Notes under the pieces: generated by a model
What the model saw: the letters and a program-made list of their open reading frames with translations, nothing else
What the model was told of the DNA's origin: nothing
Databases searched by the model: none
Translations under genes and position numbers: made by a program
Part shown: positions 50,327 through 62,102 of the stretch, one piece after another
How positions within the stretch are numbered: position 1 is the stretch's first letter
Layout of the letters: every line of letters begins with the position of its first letter
Assembly (NCBI RefSeq): GCF_002288925.2
Contig: NW_022098044.1
Span: 13,944,159-14,008,158, forward strand
Origin: Delphinapterus leucas
Taxonomy: Eukaryota; Chordata; Mammalia; Artiodactyla; Monodontidae
DNA: 64,000 nucleotides
Direction: 5' to 3'

Positions 50327-51315
50327 CACAGGAGACGCCTGACAGCCTTCCGGAGCAACAAGGAAGCAAGTGTCCTTACCTGCTGAGTCCCTTAGTCTCA
50401 CTGCTGCCTCTGGGGGTGATGGGTGGGTCCCCTCTCGGATCCTAGCTTCGCAGCTTTTGCGTTACGAGTCTTCAGACTTTATTTGAACACTTCTTTTTCC
50501 ACACTAGGTCTGGAAACCAGCCAGTGTTGGACTGGGGTCTGACTCAGAAACTGACTGGATAGGTGCGGGGGCGGGCGGACTGGGTCTGGGTTGAATCTGA
50601 TTTGACTTAAGCTGCGCTGGGCTGAGTGTGAGGCCTCAGGTGTATAAAATTTTGTTTTGAGGCTGAGCGGGTTAACCTTCCAAAAATAATCTTGAGTTAC
50701 AGTGGAGATCTTTTTTTTTGGGGGGGAGGGGTATTATTCTTTACATTTTATTTATTTATTTATTTATTTTAATTGAAAGTAGAGTCATCTAATTTATTCA
50801 GCTCATCCAACCATCAATATTGAATATTTGTCTTTTTTCTTACACATATTTCTTGTATTCTAATCATGACACTCTAGACCACAGTGAGCACATTTATAAC
50901 TTATTACTGCATTACTACCTTGGCTATTCCTTGACCAACATTTACTTCATACAACTGGCAGCCTAATTAACCTACTGGAGTTTTTTTTTAATGTATTAAC
51001 CTAGACAAGCTTATCCACTTAGGAGGTGCCCTAGAGAGAAGGGTTCTCAGCCAAGCACTCACCATAAAGCATAGGGGGAAAATTGTTTTTCTTCCTCTAC
51101 CGTGTCTGGTGACCAGGATGAGACCTGCTGGGACACCCCACTAGCTCCAAACCCTATAGATGGCATCGTGGGAAAACTGGCAAAAGCTGGCAAAGGGTGA
51201 GAACCCTTCCCAAAGTCAGATCTCTATCTGTGGTGCCTGGTCAAAAGAGGAAGGTAAAATTTTACATTATCCCTTCCTTTCCAAATTCAGATTGGCAGGC
51301 TAAGAAACATGTGTA

Positions 51316-51675
51316 AGAATTAGGTCTTTCATGGGGGTAAGACAGGAATAAAGACACAGACCTACTGGAGAACGGACTTGAGGATGTGGGGAGGGGGAAG
51401 GATGAGATGTGAAAAGCGAGAGAGAGGCACAGACATATATACACTAACAAACGTAAGGCCGCATAGCACAGGGAGATCAGCTTGGTGCTTTGTGACTGCC
51501 TGGAGGGGTGGGATAGGGAGGGTGGGAGGGAGGGAGACGCAAGCGGGAAGAGATATGGGAACATATGTATATATATAACTGATTCATTTTGTTGTGAAGC
51601 AGAAACTAACACACCATTGTAAAGCAATTGTACTCCAATAAAGATGTTAAAAAAAAAAAAGAATTAGGTCTTTCA
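51316..51675 (+). mobile_element. Young L1 3' tail with 16-bp target duplication, inside the retrovirus
   Basis: Body 51332-51659: 'acaggaataaagacacagac', 'gcacagggagatcagcttgg', 'cagaaactaacacaccattg', 'tactccaataaagatgttaa' and an A tail. The flanks repeat 'agaattaggtctttca' exactly. Compared with the copy at 58.8 kb it lacks about 20 bp between 'aacgtaagg' and 'ccgcatagcac'. Confidence 0.95.
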
Positions 51676-51969
51676 GCAGTGGCTTATGAATTTGCTTTTG
51701 GGTACCCAGTGGTTGTTGATTCTTTCTCTCCTAGGGAAAACTACTGCCTTCTTGTTTGTCTCATTTTGTGTCTTGAGAACTTGACTTGGCAACTATCAGG
51801 TTGGGGCCCCCAAAATATGGCCAGACAGAAATGTGGGTTGCATCCCTTTTGCAGTTAGCTAGGGTCCTACCAACTGTTGCCAACTCTCAGGGGAGTTGTC
51901 TTTTCTTTCTTTTGGTTATCCTTGAGAGTGGCTCTGGATCTTGGGATGATAGTATCTTTTGCACCCTCT

Positions 51970-52205
51970 TTGGGGATGCCTCTTTTTTTTTTTACTTTTT
52001 TTTTTGCGGTACGCGGGCGTCTCACCGCCGTGGCCTCTCCCGCTGCGGAGCACAGGCTCCGGACGCGCAGGCTCAACGGCCATGGCTCACGGGCCCAGCC
52101 GCTCCGCGGCATTCCCAGACCGGGGCACAAACCCGTGTCCCCTGCATAGGCAGGCGGACTCTCAACCACTGCGCCACCAGGGAAGCCCTGGGGATGGGAT
52201 GCCTC
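51970..52205 (-). mobile_element. CHR-type SINE (cetacean), minus strand
   Basis: Body about 51983-52188: T-rich side on the left (its A tail), then reversed 'cggagcacaggctccggacg', and the reversed head 'actgcgccaccagggaagcc' on the right. The flanks share 'tggggatg' and 'gcctctt' text. A stretch near 'ccgcggcattccc' is deleted relative to other copies. A 189-codon open frame across it is an artefact. Confidence 0.92.
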
Positions 52206-52565
52206 TTGCATCCACAGGATTGTTCAATACTGCCAAAAATATTTACTGTTTCTCCTGTCCAAAACCTGACAAGATATTTGAATTTTTTTTTTTTTTTAAG
52301 TAGCTCTATGGTGAGGTGTGTGCCATATTGGAAGTTGATAATCAGAGCCAGATAGGAACTTTTTTTAGGCCTTCTTCCCTAAGCCAAAATGAAACTATGT
52401 ACCCAAAGAGTAAGAAAAATATTCTGAAGGCTTTGTGGAAGGATTCACAAAGAAACATTCCAAAGACAATTCTAAATCTAGAACTTAAAACTTTTTAATT
52501 TCATCTTAGTTGAAGATCTTCTCCCTGATATTAAAAAGCAAACTGAAAAAAATATAGTTGGAAGG

Positions 52566-52781
52566 GTGGACCAGCTTCTTGATATCATTCAAGAATTGCA
52601 GCCCAATTCCTGGAGGAATTCAAAACAGCTGTACTTGTCTTACAGATCGAGTTTTTACAAGAAAAGAAATGCAGCTCTAGAAAAATTCAAAGTCCACCTA
52701 TCCCTCTACCAATCCCCAGACCTCCTCTATTTCTTTCAAAAGGCTTGCACATATTGTAAAAGATCTGGACTTAGGGAATAA
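52566..52781 (+). pseudogene. Retroviral gag remnant (nucleocapsid region)
   Basis: The 71-codon open stretch ends in CTYCKRSGLRE, which has the C-x2-C spacing and context of a retroviral nucleocapsid zinc knuckle. The expected His ligand position is Leu, and a stop codon follows at 52779 before the last Cys position. The upstream part (DQLLDIIQEL ... FKVHLS) is lysine-rich, as in the capsid-nucleocapsid junction of gag. It is broken and non-functional. A continuation in another frame at 52801-52983 may be the start of the next viral region, but I cannot identify it. Confidence 0.6.
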
Positions 52782-54480
52782 AAATCCTTCTTGGCAGAAC
52801 TTGTCTCCTTTCTTTGTGCCTTTTGAAATGCAAGTATCTACCTGGTCTTCTCTAGGAACTAAGGTAATTCTTATCAGAAGGAGAAAAAAAAGGACAGCCT
52901 ATTTTGAAAACGAAGCCTGTGAAAAATCTTTAAAGTCTCTTTCACAAATACTAGTAAAAAGCTTTAGCCATCTGAGTAGGTGACCTTAACTTATTCCATC
53001 TGCCAGAAACATAGTGTGGATCCAACTGTTCTTTTATAAACCAGTCAGTTTTGCATTCTCATACTTGTCCCATGACTAAAATCTTTAAAGGAAAGCCATA
53101 AGATCTCCATTTGCATCTGCCTGGATGTCTACGTATGCATGTCACAGATGTGTGATTTTGTTTCTACCTCTAGACTGTATTGCCAAAATTAATTTGTAAA
53201 GAGCTCTATTTAATTGGCTTAAAAACAAACAAGCATTATATCAAGTACACTCTCAGAAATATAGAAACCTAAATGTTTTCCAAGTTCACTTGGTCTAGGG
53301 TAATCTTTGGTAAATAAAACGGAGTTTAAGTTTTTTGGTTTAATTCAAACAGGCATGTCTTTAGAATTATCAGCATTAAATATAAAACGTTTATTCTACC
53401 TAGGTTTACTAAAAGTCAAACAATCTCATGTTTTCTGTGTTACAGAATTTGTCAGCAAGAAAGATAACTTAAGGTGATAGTTAGCTCTTTCATGTCTCAT
53501 GAAATTTTTATAAAAAATCTAAACATAATTGTTAAGAACAAGTAAATTAAACAGATGTAGTTTGATAAAAAGTTTGTAAGTTAATTTTCAACAATAATTA
53601 TGTTTTATGGTACGTCTACTTAAAAAAATAACTTTAAAGTTATATGGAGACAAGTTAAATAATGGATGTTCATTGAATATCTAATTCATTTACAAATAAA
53701 GATAAAATTCTGAAACATTATTGACCACAGGTTTATCCACTTTTGGCTTCCTTTTACAGAGGAACAAAAGGTATTTGGGTCTTTTAGTAAACATGTTTTG
53801 TGCCACACTGAAAAATTTACTATGAGGAAGAATATATTTCTAGAAATTGTGAAATGTATTTATACATTTGCCAGTCCACAGAATGCTAGTGTAACAGACA
53901 GCCCGCAATTGCTTACTTCTTAGTTTTCACTAGGAATAAAGGATTCTAAGATTTAAGAAGTTCAATCTGTGTCTGTAATTAAAACCACTTAGAAAAATAA
54001 GGGTGAAAAGAAACAAGTGTGTACAAAATGTAGGTAATGTAACAGGTTGTTCCAGAAAGAGAAAAAACATAGGACAAAAACTAAACAGATATCAAAAAAG
54101 TTGTAGGTGTGTGGAAAAGGAGTCTTGGAAAAAGAGTTTTACGTATGTTCAAGCTGGCTAATACTGGAATGAATTTAAGTTTTTTTAAAAATGAGTTTTA
54201 ATACCAAAAGTACATTCAAAGTATGTATTGTCCAGGCAAGACTGGTCACCACCCACTTTTCTCTCACTCCCAGTCCATCCATCAAAGGAGAGGGATTAAA
54301 GGTCAAGAAGTGAAGACAGAAGGCACTGGAACCCTCCCAAACTTACAGTCTGATCTGACTCCAAGGCAATGTCAAAAACAAGAATTGCTCAGGACCACCC
54401 AGGGAATTGGCCTGAGGCCTGCTGCCTCCAAGACAATTCTCCTCCTGCCCTGATGACTTTCAAAAGAGGAATGTCTGGGT

Positions 54481-56246
54481 AAGTCATTCAGACAGCTCAA
54501 TTCATTCCTTATGTCTTACTCCTGGGAAAATAAAAGATAGGTCTGTCACAGCCAGTAATTGTAGCAATACTCAGTGGTACAGTTTTCATAGCTCTGCTAT
54601 GCTGGGAAAATTCAGGATTAGTTTGCTAGACAAATTTTGCTGGAGGAGAGAGGGAGGGAGGGACGGTCTTAATGCAATAACTATTTCTTCTTGCTCTTTC
54701 CCATCTTCCCTGACCCCACTAGGCTTCCTCAGAAGCAGTTCTCAGAGTAGTCCACTGCTACTCTGGGTATCCGGGACCTTACACATCACCATGTTCACTT
54801 TAAAGATGGGAAAGAAGGTCCATAAAAAATGAAATGATTTACCCAAGCTCACATAGCTAGTTCCCAAGCAAAATGGTGGCCCAGGTCTACTCATTACCTT
54901 CTCAGAGCTTTCTATTATCAGAGGGAGATTGACCATGAATCTTATGGAGCTTAAGCTTCAGAGTCCCTTATTTGCATGGGATTCTTTCAAGACCTGAGAG
55001 GTGTCCTAGCTACATGTTTACATGGCGATATGTTTCTGTATAATTTGCAGCAGGAAGATATTTCAACCACAATTAAGACCCCTATTTCTTCCCTCTTCAA
55101 CTTCCTACGAGTACTTTGCCCACATATTGAATGACACTGGAGTTGAGTTGAGAACCTAGTTAACCCGGATTTAGCTGGATTTATTCCTATGATTTATAGT
55201 AACTCTTGTGTATAGTTAAGTTACTGTTAGCCATCCTAGCAAAGCAATGGCTTCCAGTAATGTTCCTACCTATGCAGACTCACCAGCATCATGACACGAA
55301 GGTCTCGTCATTATGGGAACATTACCTACAGCATCCAGCCCTGGATGTAGGTAATGGAGGAGGAACAAGGGATCAGTGGACAGAGCCAGAATTTGGTCTA
55401 TGACATGCTCTTTCAAAACTCACAGCTCTTTTAAAAGAAACTCAATAAAGGTTTTCCCAAATTTGACAATAATCCTAAAAGTTTACCTGATATGACCCCA
55501 AAACAAGTTGTGACACTGAAAGAAATTTTTCCTTAATTATCAATAGTAAAAAATAAATTTGGTCAGCCATGCTAGGAAGAGGTTGAATTGTCCTCATTCT
55601 CTATAGAAGAGGGTACTGTAAAATGCCATGTGAATAGGGCAATCAAAGAATAGTCAGCAAAAAAAGTTATGATAAAAAGGATTATAAAGGAATGCCAGGA
55701 AGTCAATTAAAAAATACATTATTTTTCTGGATTTTGTGATGCTTGTGGTATCTGTCAGCTTTTTAAAAATCATTACTTTGTAAAGGTTTCTTATTCTAAA
55801 TAAACATTCCCATTCATATTTAATTGTGTATTTGTAATTTTGTACTCTTTTTCTTAACAAGGAATCCCAAAGTTATAAAAGCTTCAGGCCCCACAAAACC
55901 TGGGTCCTCTCCTGATTACCATATTACAATATTTTATATTAATAGCAACATTTAACAAGTACCAACTAAGCACAGCAAGGAGCTGTATTTTGTATATTAT
56001 CCCTTTTCACTTTATTTCAATCCACATTTTATTTCATTTTATTTCATCATATATACAAAGTTTGAAATTCCCCATCTCCTTTAAAAGAAGACACACAAAA
56101 TTGGTGAAGATCTTGGTGAGGATGTATGCTCATTATCATGAAAATTAATTACTGTGGTCAATGTGTAAACTTAAGGCTGCTTGGGCATAGAGTTACAACT
56201 TCTTGTTTGTGTCAAAGGAGCTATATTTAGTGTCTTCCAATTTAAT
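54481..56246. other. No recognised gene
   Basis: Unassigned DNA. A probable reversed MIR scrap lies at 54790-54905 ('tttacccaagctcacatagc') and another at about 55930-56020. Open frames at 54599-54832 and 55206-55403 have no known domain. Confidence 0.4.
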
Positions 56247-57075
56247 CTTTTTTTTTTATTATTGGAGTATAATTGCTTTACAATGTTGTGTTAGTTTCTG
56301 CTGTACAATGAAGTGAATCAGCTATATGTATACCTATATCCCCTCCCTCTTGGACCTCCCTCCCACCCTCCCCCGCATCCCACCCATCTAGATCACCACA
56401 GAGCACCAAGCTGAGCTTCCTGTGCTATATAGCATGTTCCCACTAGCTATCTATTTTATGCATGGTAGTGTATATATGTCAATCCTGATCTCCCAATTTG
56501 TCCGACCCTCCCCTTCCCCCGCTGTGTCTACAGGTCCGTTCTCTACCGTCTATGTCTCTATTCCTGCCCTGCAAATAGGTTCCTCTGTACCATTTTTCTA
56601 GATTCCACATATATGTGTTAATATATAATATTTGTTTTTCTCTTTGTGGCTTACTTCACTCTGTATGACAGACTCTAGGTCCATCCACATCTCTGCAATG
56701 ACCCAATTTTGTTCCTTTTTACGGCTGACTAATATTCTATTCTATACATGTACCACATCTTCTTTATCCATTCATCTATTGTTGGACATTTAGGTTGTTT
56801 CCATGTCCCAGCTATTGTAAATAGTGCTGCGATGAACATTGTGGTATATGACTCTTTTTGAATTATGGCTTTCTCAGGGTATATGCCCAGTAGTGGGATT
56901 GCTGGGTCATATGGTAGTTGTATTTTTAGTTCTTTAAGGAACCTCCATACTGTTCTCCATAGTGGCTGTAGCAATTTACATTCCCACCAACAGTGCAAGA
57001 GGGTTCCCTTTTCTCCACACACTCTCCAGCACTTATTGTTCGTAGATTATTTGATGATGGCCATTCTGACCTGGT
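56247..57075 (-). mobile_element. L1 3' fragment, minus strand
   Basis: Reversed L1 end: T-rich, 'attggagtataattgcttta', 'caatgttgtgttagtttctg', 'tccattcatctattgttgga', 'ggctttctcagggtatatgc', to 'tgatggccattctgacctgg'. Minus-strand frame 56729-57022 is the C-terminal part of ORF2 ([18 protein letters not shown], then TMFIAALFTIAGTWKQP). It is the only long L1 piece here in the same orientation as AGBL1. Confidence 0.93.
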
Positions 57076-57724
57076 CCCAGCGAGACAATTGCCTTGAAAT
57101 TAGATCAAGAGGTGTGTTTAAATGCATGTAAAGTATTTAAGAGTAAGGCAACTCTAGTTATGGTAGCATAGGGCTCTCCTAACACCGTATATGGATTTTA
57201 TAGCATGGCATCAGTTTGGGCTCTTCCCATTCATTAACTGGTTATTGTCTTGGTTCTCAATTATTTTTCAAAAGATGTGATTTTCCTGGAGAACTGAGTT
57301 ACAAAAAGTGAGCTGTTACTGTACAGCCACCAGAATTGGAATCCATATGGTTGCATGAGGCTCTGAGAAACACTGAGAGGGCAAAGCGATAGCCAGTCAG
57401 TTCCTAGAGATTCTCATTTTCTAATCCATGGAGTAGACTTGAACCAAGTGTTTGTCATCCTCTTTTCTCCCATCCCTGCCCCCTACCAATGACAGAAGAA
57501 GAGAGAATGCTGGTTAAATGTGAACAGTAAAGCAATGGTAGTAAGCCATCCTCCTGTATCCACTGAGGAATTCTAGAGTGTGCCTTTCACGCTGAAGCAC
57601 ATCCAAAATTCTTCCAAGAACGAACTTCTGAGAAGCTCAACATTTTAGTGGGAAGGGAGACATGGCATTGCTTCAGGTGTGGGTGGGGGGAAGATGGGTG
57701 AATATTCACCCATCAAGCATGGCC
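57076..57724. other. No recognised feature
   Basis: Unassigned DNA between an L1 and a DNA transposon. Confidence 0.4.
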
Positions 57725-57729
57725 ATCAA

Positions 57730-58235
57730 GCATATACAGATAGTCATCAACTTACAATGGGGTTACATCTTGGGATTCTAAGTTGAAAATATCGTTAAGT
57801 ACAAAATGCATTAAATACACCAAACATACTGAACACCATAGCTTAGCCTAGCCTACCTTCAACATGCTCAGAACACTTACATTAGCCTACTGTTGGGCAA
57901 CATCATCTACAGCTGATTTTATAATAGAGTGTTGACTATCTCATGTAATTTATTGAATATTGTACTGAAAGTGAAAACAGCATGGCTGTCTGGGTACAGA
58001 ATGGTTGTAAGTATCGGTTGTTTACCTTCATGATCATATGGCTGACTGGGAGCTGAGGTTTATTGCTGCTGCCCAGCATCAAGACAGAGTATCATATCAT
58101 ACATCGCTAGCCAGGAAAAGATCCAAATTCAAAATTCAAAGTTGAGATTCTTCTAAATGCATATTGCTTTCAAACCATCATAAAGTCGAAAAATCATAAA
58201 TCAAATCATTGTAAATCAGGGACCATTTGTAAAGT
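57730..58235 (+). mobile_element. Tigger-like (TcMar, MER2-type) DNA transposon, non-autonomous
   Basis: Terminal sequences 'cagatagtcatcaacttaca' and 'gtaaatcagggaccatttgt' are roughly inverted. Internal strings 'catagcttagcctagcctac', 'ctcagaacacttacattagc', 'ttgggcaacatcatctacag' and 'ataaagtcgaaaaatcataa' belong to a well-known Tigger-related family. No transposase frame remains. Confidence 0.65.
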
Positions 58236-58254
58236 GTGCCAAAATTGTGTTAGC

Positions 58255-58445
58255 GTGTTCACAAACGATATCAATAGCCTATCAACTTCACAACAGGTAG
58301 ATATCATTTTCCCCATTATACTGAAGAGAAAACTGAGGTTTAAGGAAGCTAGATAACTTGCCTAGAAGCACACAGTTTATATGTACTAGAACCAGGATTG
58401 AAATTCAGCTCTCTCTGGAGCTAAACCCAGTGTCTGGCCACTAAA
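58255..58445 (-). repeat. MIR SINE
   Basis: Reversed MIR: 'tcattttccccattatactg', 'aagagaaaactgaggtttaa', 'ataacttgcctagaagcaca', 'accaggattgaaattcagct', 'cccagtgtctggccacta'. Confidence 0.8.
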
Positions 58446-58802
58446 GATCAAAATTAAGCTCTCCACTCTCTAACCATGCTGCAGAAGAAATAAGAACAGG
58501 ATAAAAGTCATGGAGGACCCACGTTGTTTGCAAACCTCTTTTATTTTATCTTCTCCTGTGGTCCCCTATGCATGTGTAAACCATAGGGCATGCTGGCCAT
58601 CTTCATTTTTGACAGGCCTGGATCTTGGCTTGCATACGTTTGCTTGCTGAATGATTTTGGACCCCAAATGTTTCCCAGTGTGTTCTGGTTTTAATCAACT
58701 CTAATTGGTCTCCTTCTCCCATTTACGAATTATAATACACTTTGCCTCCAGGCATGTGTCACTCACATTGTTCAACAATTCCTCCAGCCTCAGGAATACA
58801 TC
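58446..58802. other. No recognised feature
   Basis: Unassigned DNA. Confidence 0.4.
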
Positions 58803-59205
58803 AAAGCAAACTGCAAGGACCTAGGGGTAAAACAGGAATAAAAACACAGACCTACTAGAGAATGGACTTGAGGATATGGGGAGGGGGAAGGGTAAGCTGT
58901 GACAAAGCGAGAGAGTGGCATGGACATATATACACTACCAAACGTAAGGTAGATAGCTAGTGGGAAGCAGCCGCATAGCACAGGGAGATCAGCTTGGTGC
59001 TTTGTGACCGCCTGGAGGGGTGGGATAGGGAGGGTGGGAGGGAGGGAGACGCAAGAGGGAAGAGATGTGGGAACATATGTATATGTATAACTGATTCACT
59101 TTGTTATAAAGCAGAAACTAACACACCATTGTAAAGCAATTATACTCCAATAAAGATGTAAATAAATAAATAAATAAATAAATTTTTTTTAAAAAGCAAA
59201 TTGCA
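58803..59205 (+). mobile_element. Young L1 3' tail with 13-bp target duplication
   Basis: Body 58816-59192, the same tail as at 51.3 kb: 'acaggaataaaaacacagac', 'gataactgattcactttgtt'-like text, 'caattatactccaataaaga', then an (AAAT)n tail (59156-59183). The flanks are 'aaagcaaactgca' and 'aaagcaaattgca', one mismatch. Confidence 0.93.
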
Positions 59206-59465
59206 TTGATCCCTGCCAACTGGTTCAGGGTGCAAAAGCACACTGCCAGCGGGAATGAGGAGGAGGTGGCTCTGGAGAGAAAACATCTGTCCTGAGATTC
59301 ACTAGCCTGATTCTTCTATGAGCAAATCCAAGAATTAACAAAGACAGCATCACTATCCTTCTCAGGCAAAGTATTATTTGGACCAAATTACACTGTGCTA
59401 TCTGGTACTGTGCCATCTTAAATTTCACCCTCAATTAGTAAAGTGAATTAAGGGCTGATTAAACA
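59206..59465. other. No recognised feature
   Basis: Unassigned DNA. Confidence 0.35.
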
Positions 59466-59469
59466 GAGC

Positions 59470-59697
59470 AGGGCTCTAATTTTGGTACTGTTGACATTCT
59501 AGACTGGGCAATTCTTTAGGAGGGGGCCAGATTCTGTGCACTGTAGGACATTTTGCATTTAGCAGCATTTAGGATGCTAAGCATTATAGGATGTTTAACC
59601 AGTAGCATCCCCCACAACTATAACAACCAAAATTGTCTTCAGACATTGCCAAATGTCCCCTGAGGGGCAAAATTATCCCTAGCTGACAATCACTGGA
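59470..59697 (+). mobile_element. MER5A-type hAT DNA transposon
   Basis: 'tttggtactgttgacattct', 'gattctgtgcactgtaggac', 'agcatcccccacaactataa', 'cagacattgccaaatgtccc' and 'tgaggggcaaaattatccct' identify MER5A. A short internal duplication around 'ttagcagcatttaggatg' lies near 59560. Its sister copy is at 35.4 kb. Confidence 0.85.
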
Positions 59698-60040
59698 GTC
59701 AATTGGAAAGACAGGTATTATCCCGAAATCAAATGCAGCTTTCCTAACTCTAATTAGGGCTCAAGATAGGTTCAGAGGTCTTCTGCATCATATCAGTGTT
59801 CCATCTTCATGCAAGCCTAACATAACATGTATGAAAATTGCTTTAACCATGGTTACCTTGGAGTGTATCCAAATGCATTTCTGTCCTGAGTAATGGGGAA
59901 TTAGCTTTCCTGAAAACAATTCTATGAACCAAATCTCACAAACACCAAGTACATGTAACATAAGCACCAAATTCACTGAATAGTGAACCATCCCGTTCTC
60001 TCTGTACATCCAAGCACTTGACAAACACAGCAGAACACTG
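59698..60040. other. No recognised feature
   Basis: Unassigned DNA before the second large L1. Confidence 0.4.
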
Positions 60041-61352
60041 GGTTAGAGGCCTTCAAGATGACAGAGGAGTAAGACATGGAGATCACCTTCCTCCTCACAA
60101 ATAATCAGAAATGCATCTACATGTGGAACAACTCTTACAGAACACCTACTGAACACTGGCAGAAGACCTCAAACTTCCCAAAAGGGAAGAGATGCCCTCA
60201 GACGACCTACACTCAGAGGCGGGGCCAAATCCAAAGCTGAACCCCAGTGGCTGTGTGAACAAAGAAGAGAAAGGGAAATTTCCCCCAGCAGCCTCAGGAG
60301 CAGCGGATTAAATCCCCGCAATCAACGTGATGTACCCTGTATCTCTGGAATACCTGAATAGAAAAAAAATTATCCCAAAATTGAGGTGGTGGACTTTGGG
60401 AGCAACTATAGACTTGGGGTTTGCTTTCTGCATCTAATTGTTTCTGCTTTATGTTTATCGTAGTTTAGTATTTAGACTTTATTATCATTGGTAGATTTCT
60501 TTATTGATTTGGTTGCTCTTTTCCTTTTCCTTTTCTCTAATTTTTCTATTTTTTTATATATATAGATATATATATTTTTCCTTTTTCTCTTTTTGTGAGT
60601 ATGTATGTGTATGCTTCTTTGTGTGATTTTGTCTGTATAACTTTGCTTTTACCATTTTTCCTAGGGTTCTTTCGGTCCATTTCTTTTTGTTTGGTGTTGT
60701 TTTTTAGTATAGTTTTTAGCGCTTGTTATCATTGGTGGATTTGTTTTTTGGTTTGGTTGCTCTCTTCTTTCTTTTTTTTATATTACTTTTTAATTTTTTA
60801 TTTTAATAACTTTATTTTATTTTATTTCTTTTTTTTCTCCCTTTTCTTCTGAGCTGTGTGGCTGACAGGGTCTTGGTGTTCCAGTCTGGTGTCAAGCCTG
60901 TGCCTCTGAGGTGGGAGAGCCGAGTTCAGGACATTGGTCCACCAGAGACCTCCCAGCTCAATGCAATATCAAACAGTGAAAACTCTTCCAGAGATCTCCA
61001 TCTCAAAGCTAAAACCCAGCTCCACTCAATGACCAGCAAGCTACAGTGCCAGACACCCTATGTCAAACAACTAGCAAGACAGGAACACAACCCACCCATT
61101 AGCAGACAGGCTGCCTAAAATCATAATAAGGTCACAGACACCCCAAAACACAATACCAGATGCAGTCCTGTGCACCAGAAAGACAGGATCCAGCCTCATT
61201 CTCCAGAAAACAGGCACCAGGCCCCTCCACCAGGAAGCCTACACAACCCACTGAACCAAACTTAGCCCCTGGGGGCAGACACCAAAAAACAGTGGGAACT
61301 ACAAACCTGCAGCCTGCAAAAAGGAGACCCCAAACACAGTAAGTTAAGCAAA

Positions 61353-62102
61353 ATGAAAAGACAGAGAAACACACAGCTGATGAAGGAGAAAGGCAAAAAC
61401 CCACCAGACCAAACAAATGAAGAGTAAATAGGCAGTCTACCTGAAAAAGAATTCACAGTAATGAGAGTAAAGATGATCCAAAATCTTCAAAATAGAATAG
61501 AGAAAATACAAGAAACGTTTAGCAAGGACCTAGAAGAACTAAAGAGCAAACAAACAATGATGAACAACACAATAAAGGAAATTAAAAATTCTCTACAAGG
61601 AATCAAAAGCAGAATAACTGGGGCAGAAGAACAGATAAGGGACCTGGAAGATAAAATAGTGGAAATAACTACCACAGAGCAGAGTAAAGAAAAAACAATG
61701 AAAAGAATTGAGGACAGTCTCAGAAACTTCTGGGACAACATTAAACATACCAACATTCTAATTATAGGTGTCTCAGAAGAAGAAGAGAAAAAGAAAGGGA
61801 CTGAGAAAATATTTGAAGTGATTATAGTTGAAAACTTTCCTAATATAGGAAAGGAAATAGTCAATCAACTCCAGGAAATGCAGAGAGTCCCATACAGGAT
61901 AAATCCAAGGAGAAACACACCAAGACACATGTTAATCAAACTATCAAAAATTAAATACAAAAAAAAAATATTAAAAGCAGCAAGGGAAAAACAACAAATA
62001 ACGTACAATGGAATGCCCATAAGGTTAACAACTGACCTTTCAGCAGAAACTCTGCAAGCCAGAAGGGAGTGGCAGGACACCACTCCCTTCTATTTAAAGT
62101 GA
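61353..62102 (+). pseudogene. L1 ORF1, nearly intact (copy 2)
   Basis: The start codon at 61353 is followed by 24 codons and an in-frame stop at 61425-61427. The same frame then stays open to 62102, so one nonsense codon separates the N-terminus from the rest. The product has a long K/E/Q-rich coiled coil (about 61480-61720), the RRM text 'NILIIGVSEEEEKKKGTEK', and the start of the C-terminal domain (LSAETLQARREWQD). An 11-nt insertion forming an inverted repeat at 62061-62091 then shifts the frame and removes the C-terminal end. ORF1p binds L1 RNA as a trimer. Confidence 0.9.
62061..62091. repeat. Perfect 12-bp inverted repeat in L1 ORF1
   Basis: The arms 'agaagggagtgg' (62061-62072) and 'ccactcccttct' (62080-62091) are exact reverse complements with a 7-nt loop. 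Copy 1 lacks the second arm at the same place (19805-19830). Confidence 0.95.

Larger units (their letters stand above)
50304..54480 (+). mobile_element. Endogenous retrovirus internal region, truncated and invaded
   Basis: A leader follows the LTR, then gag-like fragments at 52.3-53.0 kb, then A/T-rich text without open frames. It is interrupted by a young L1 tail (51.33-51.66 kb) and a CHR SINE (51.98-52.19 kb). No pol motifs, env or 3' LTR were recognised, so the element is a truncated relic. The right edge is a guess. A single-knuckle nucleocapsid suggests class I, but the tRNA-Leu-like primer site does not decide the class. Confidence 0.6.

Noticed and set aside
51786..52355. 189-codon plus-strand open frame
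   Set aside because: It reads antisense through a CHR SINE. The 'GTRASH ... RCGAQAPD ... HCATREA' translation is the usual artefact of this SINE and also appears at 32.4, 40.1 and 45.8 kb.
61132..61456. Minus-strand open frames of up to 125 codons across L1 ORF1 (also at 19088-19393)
   Set aside because: They are antisense shadows of the L1 ORF1 region and repeat in both L1 copies for that reason.
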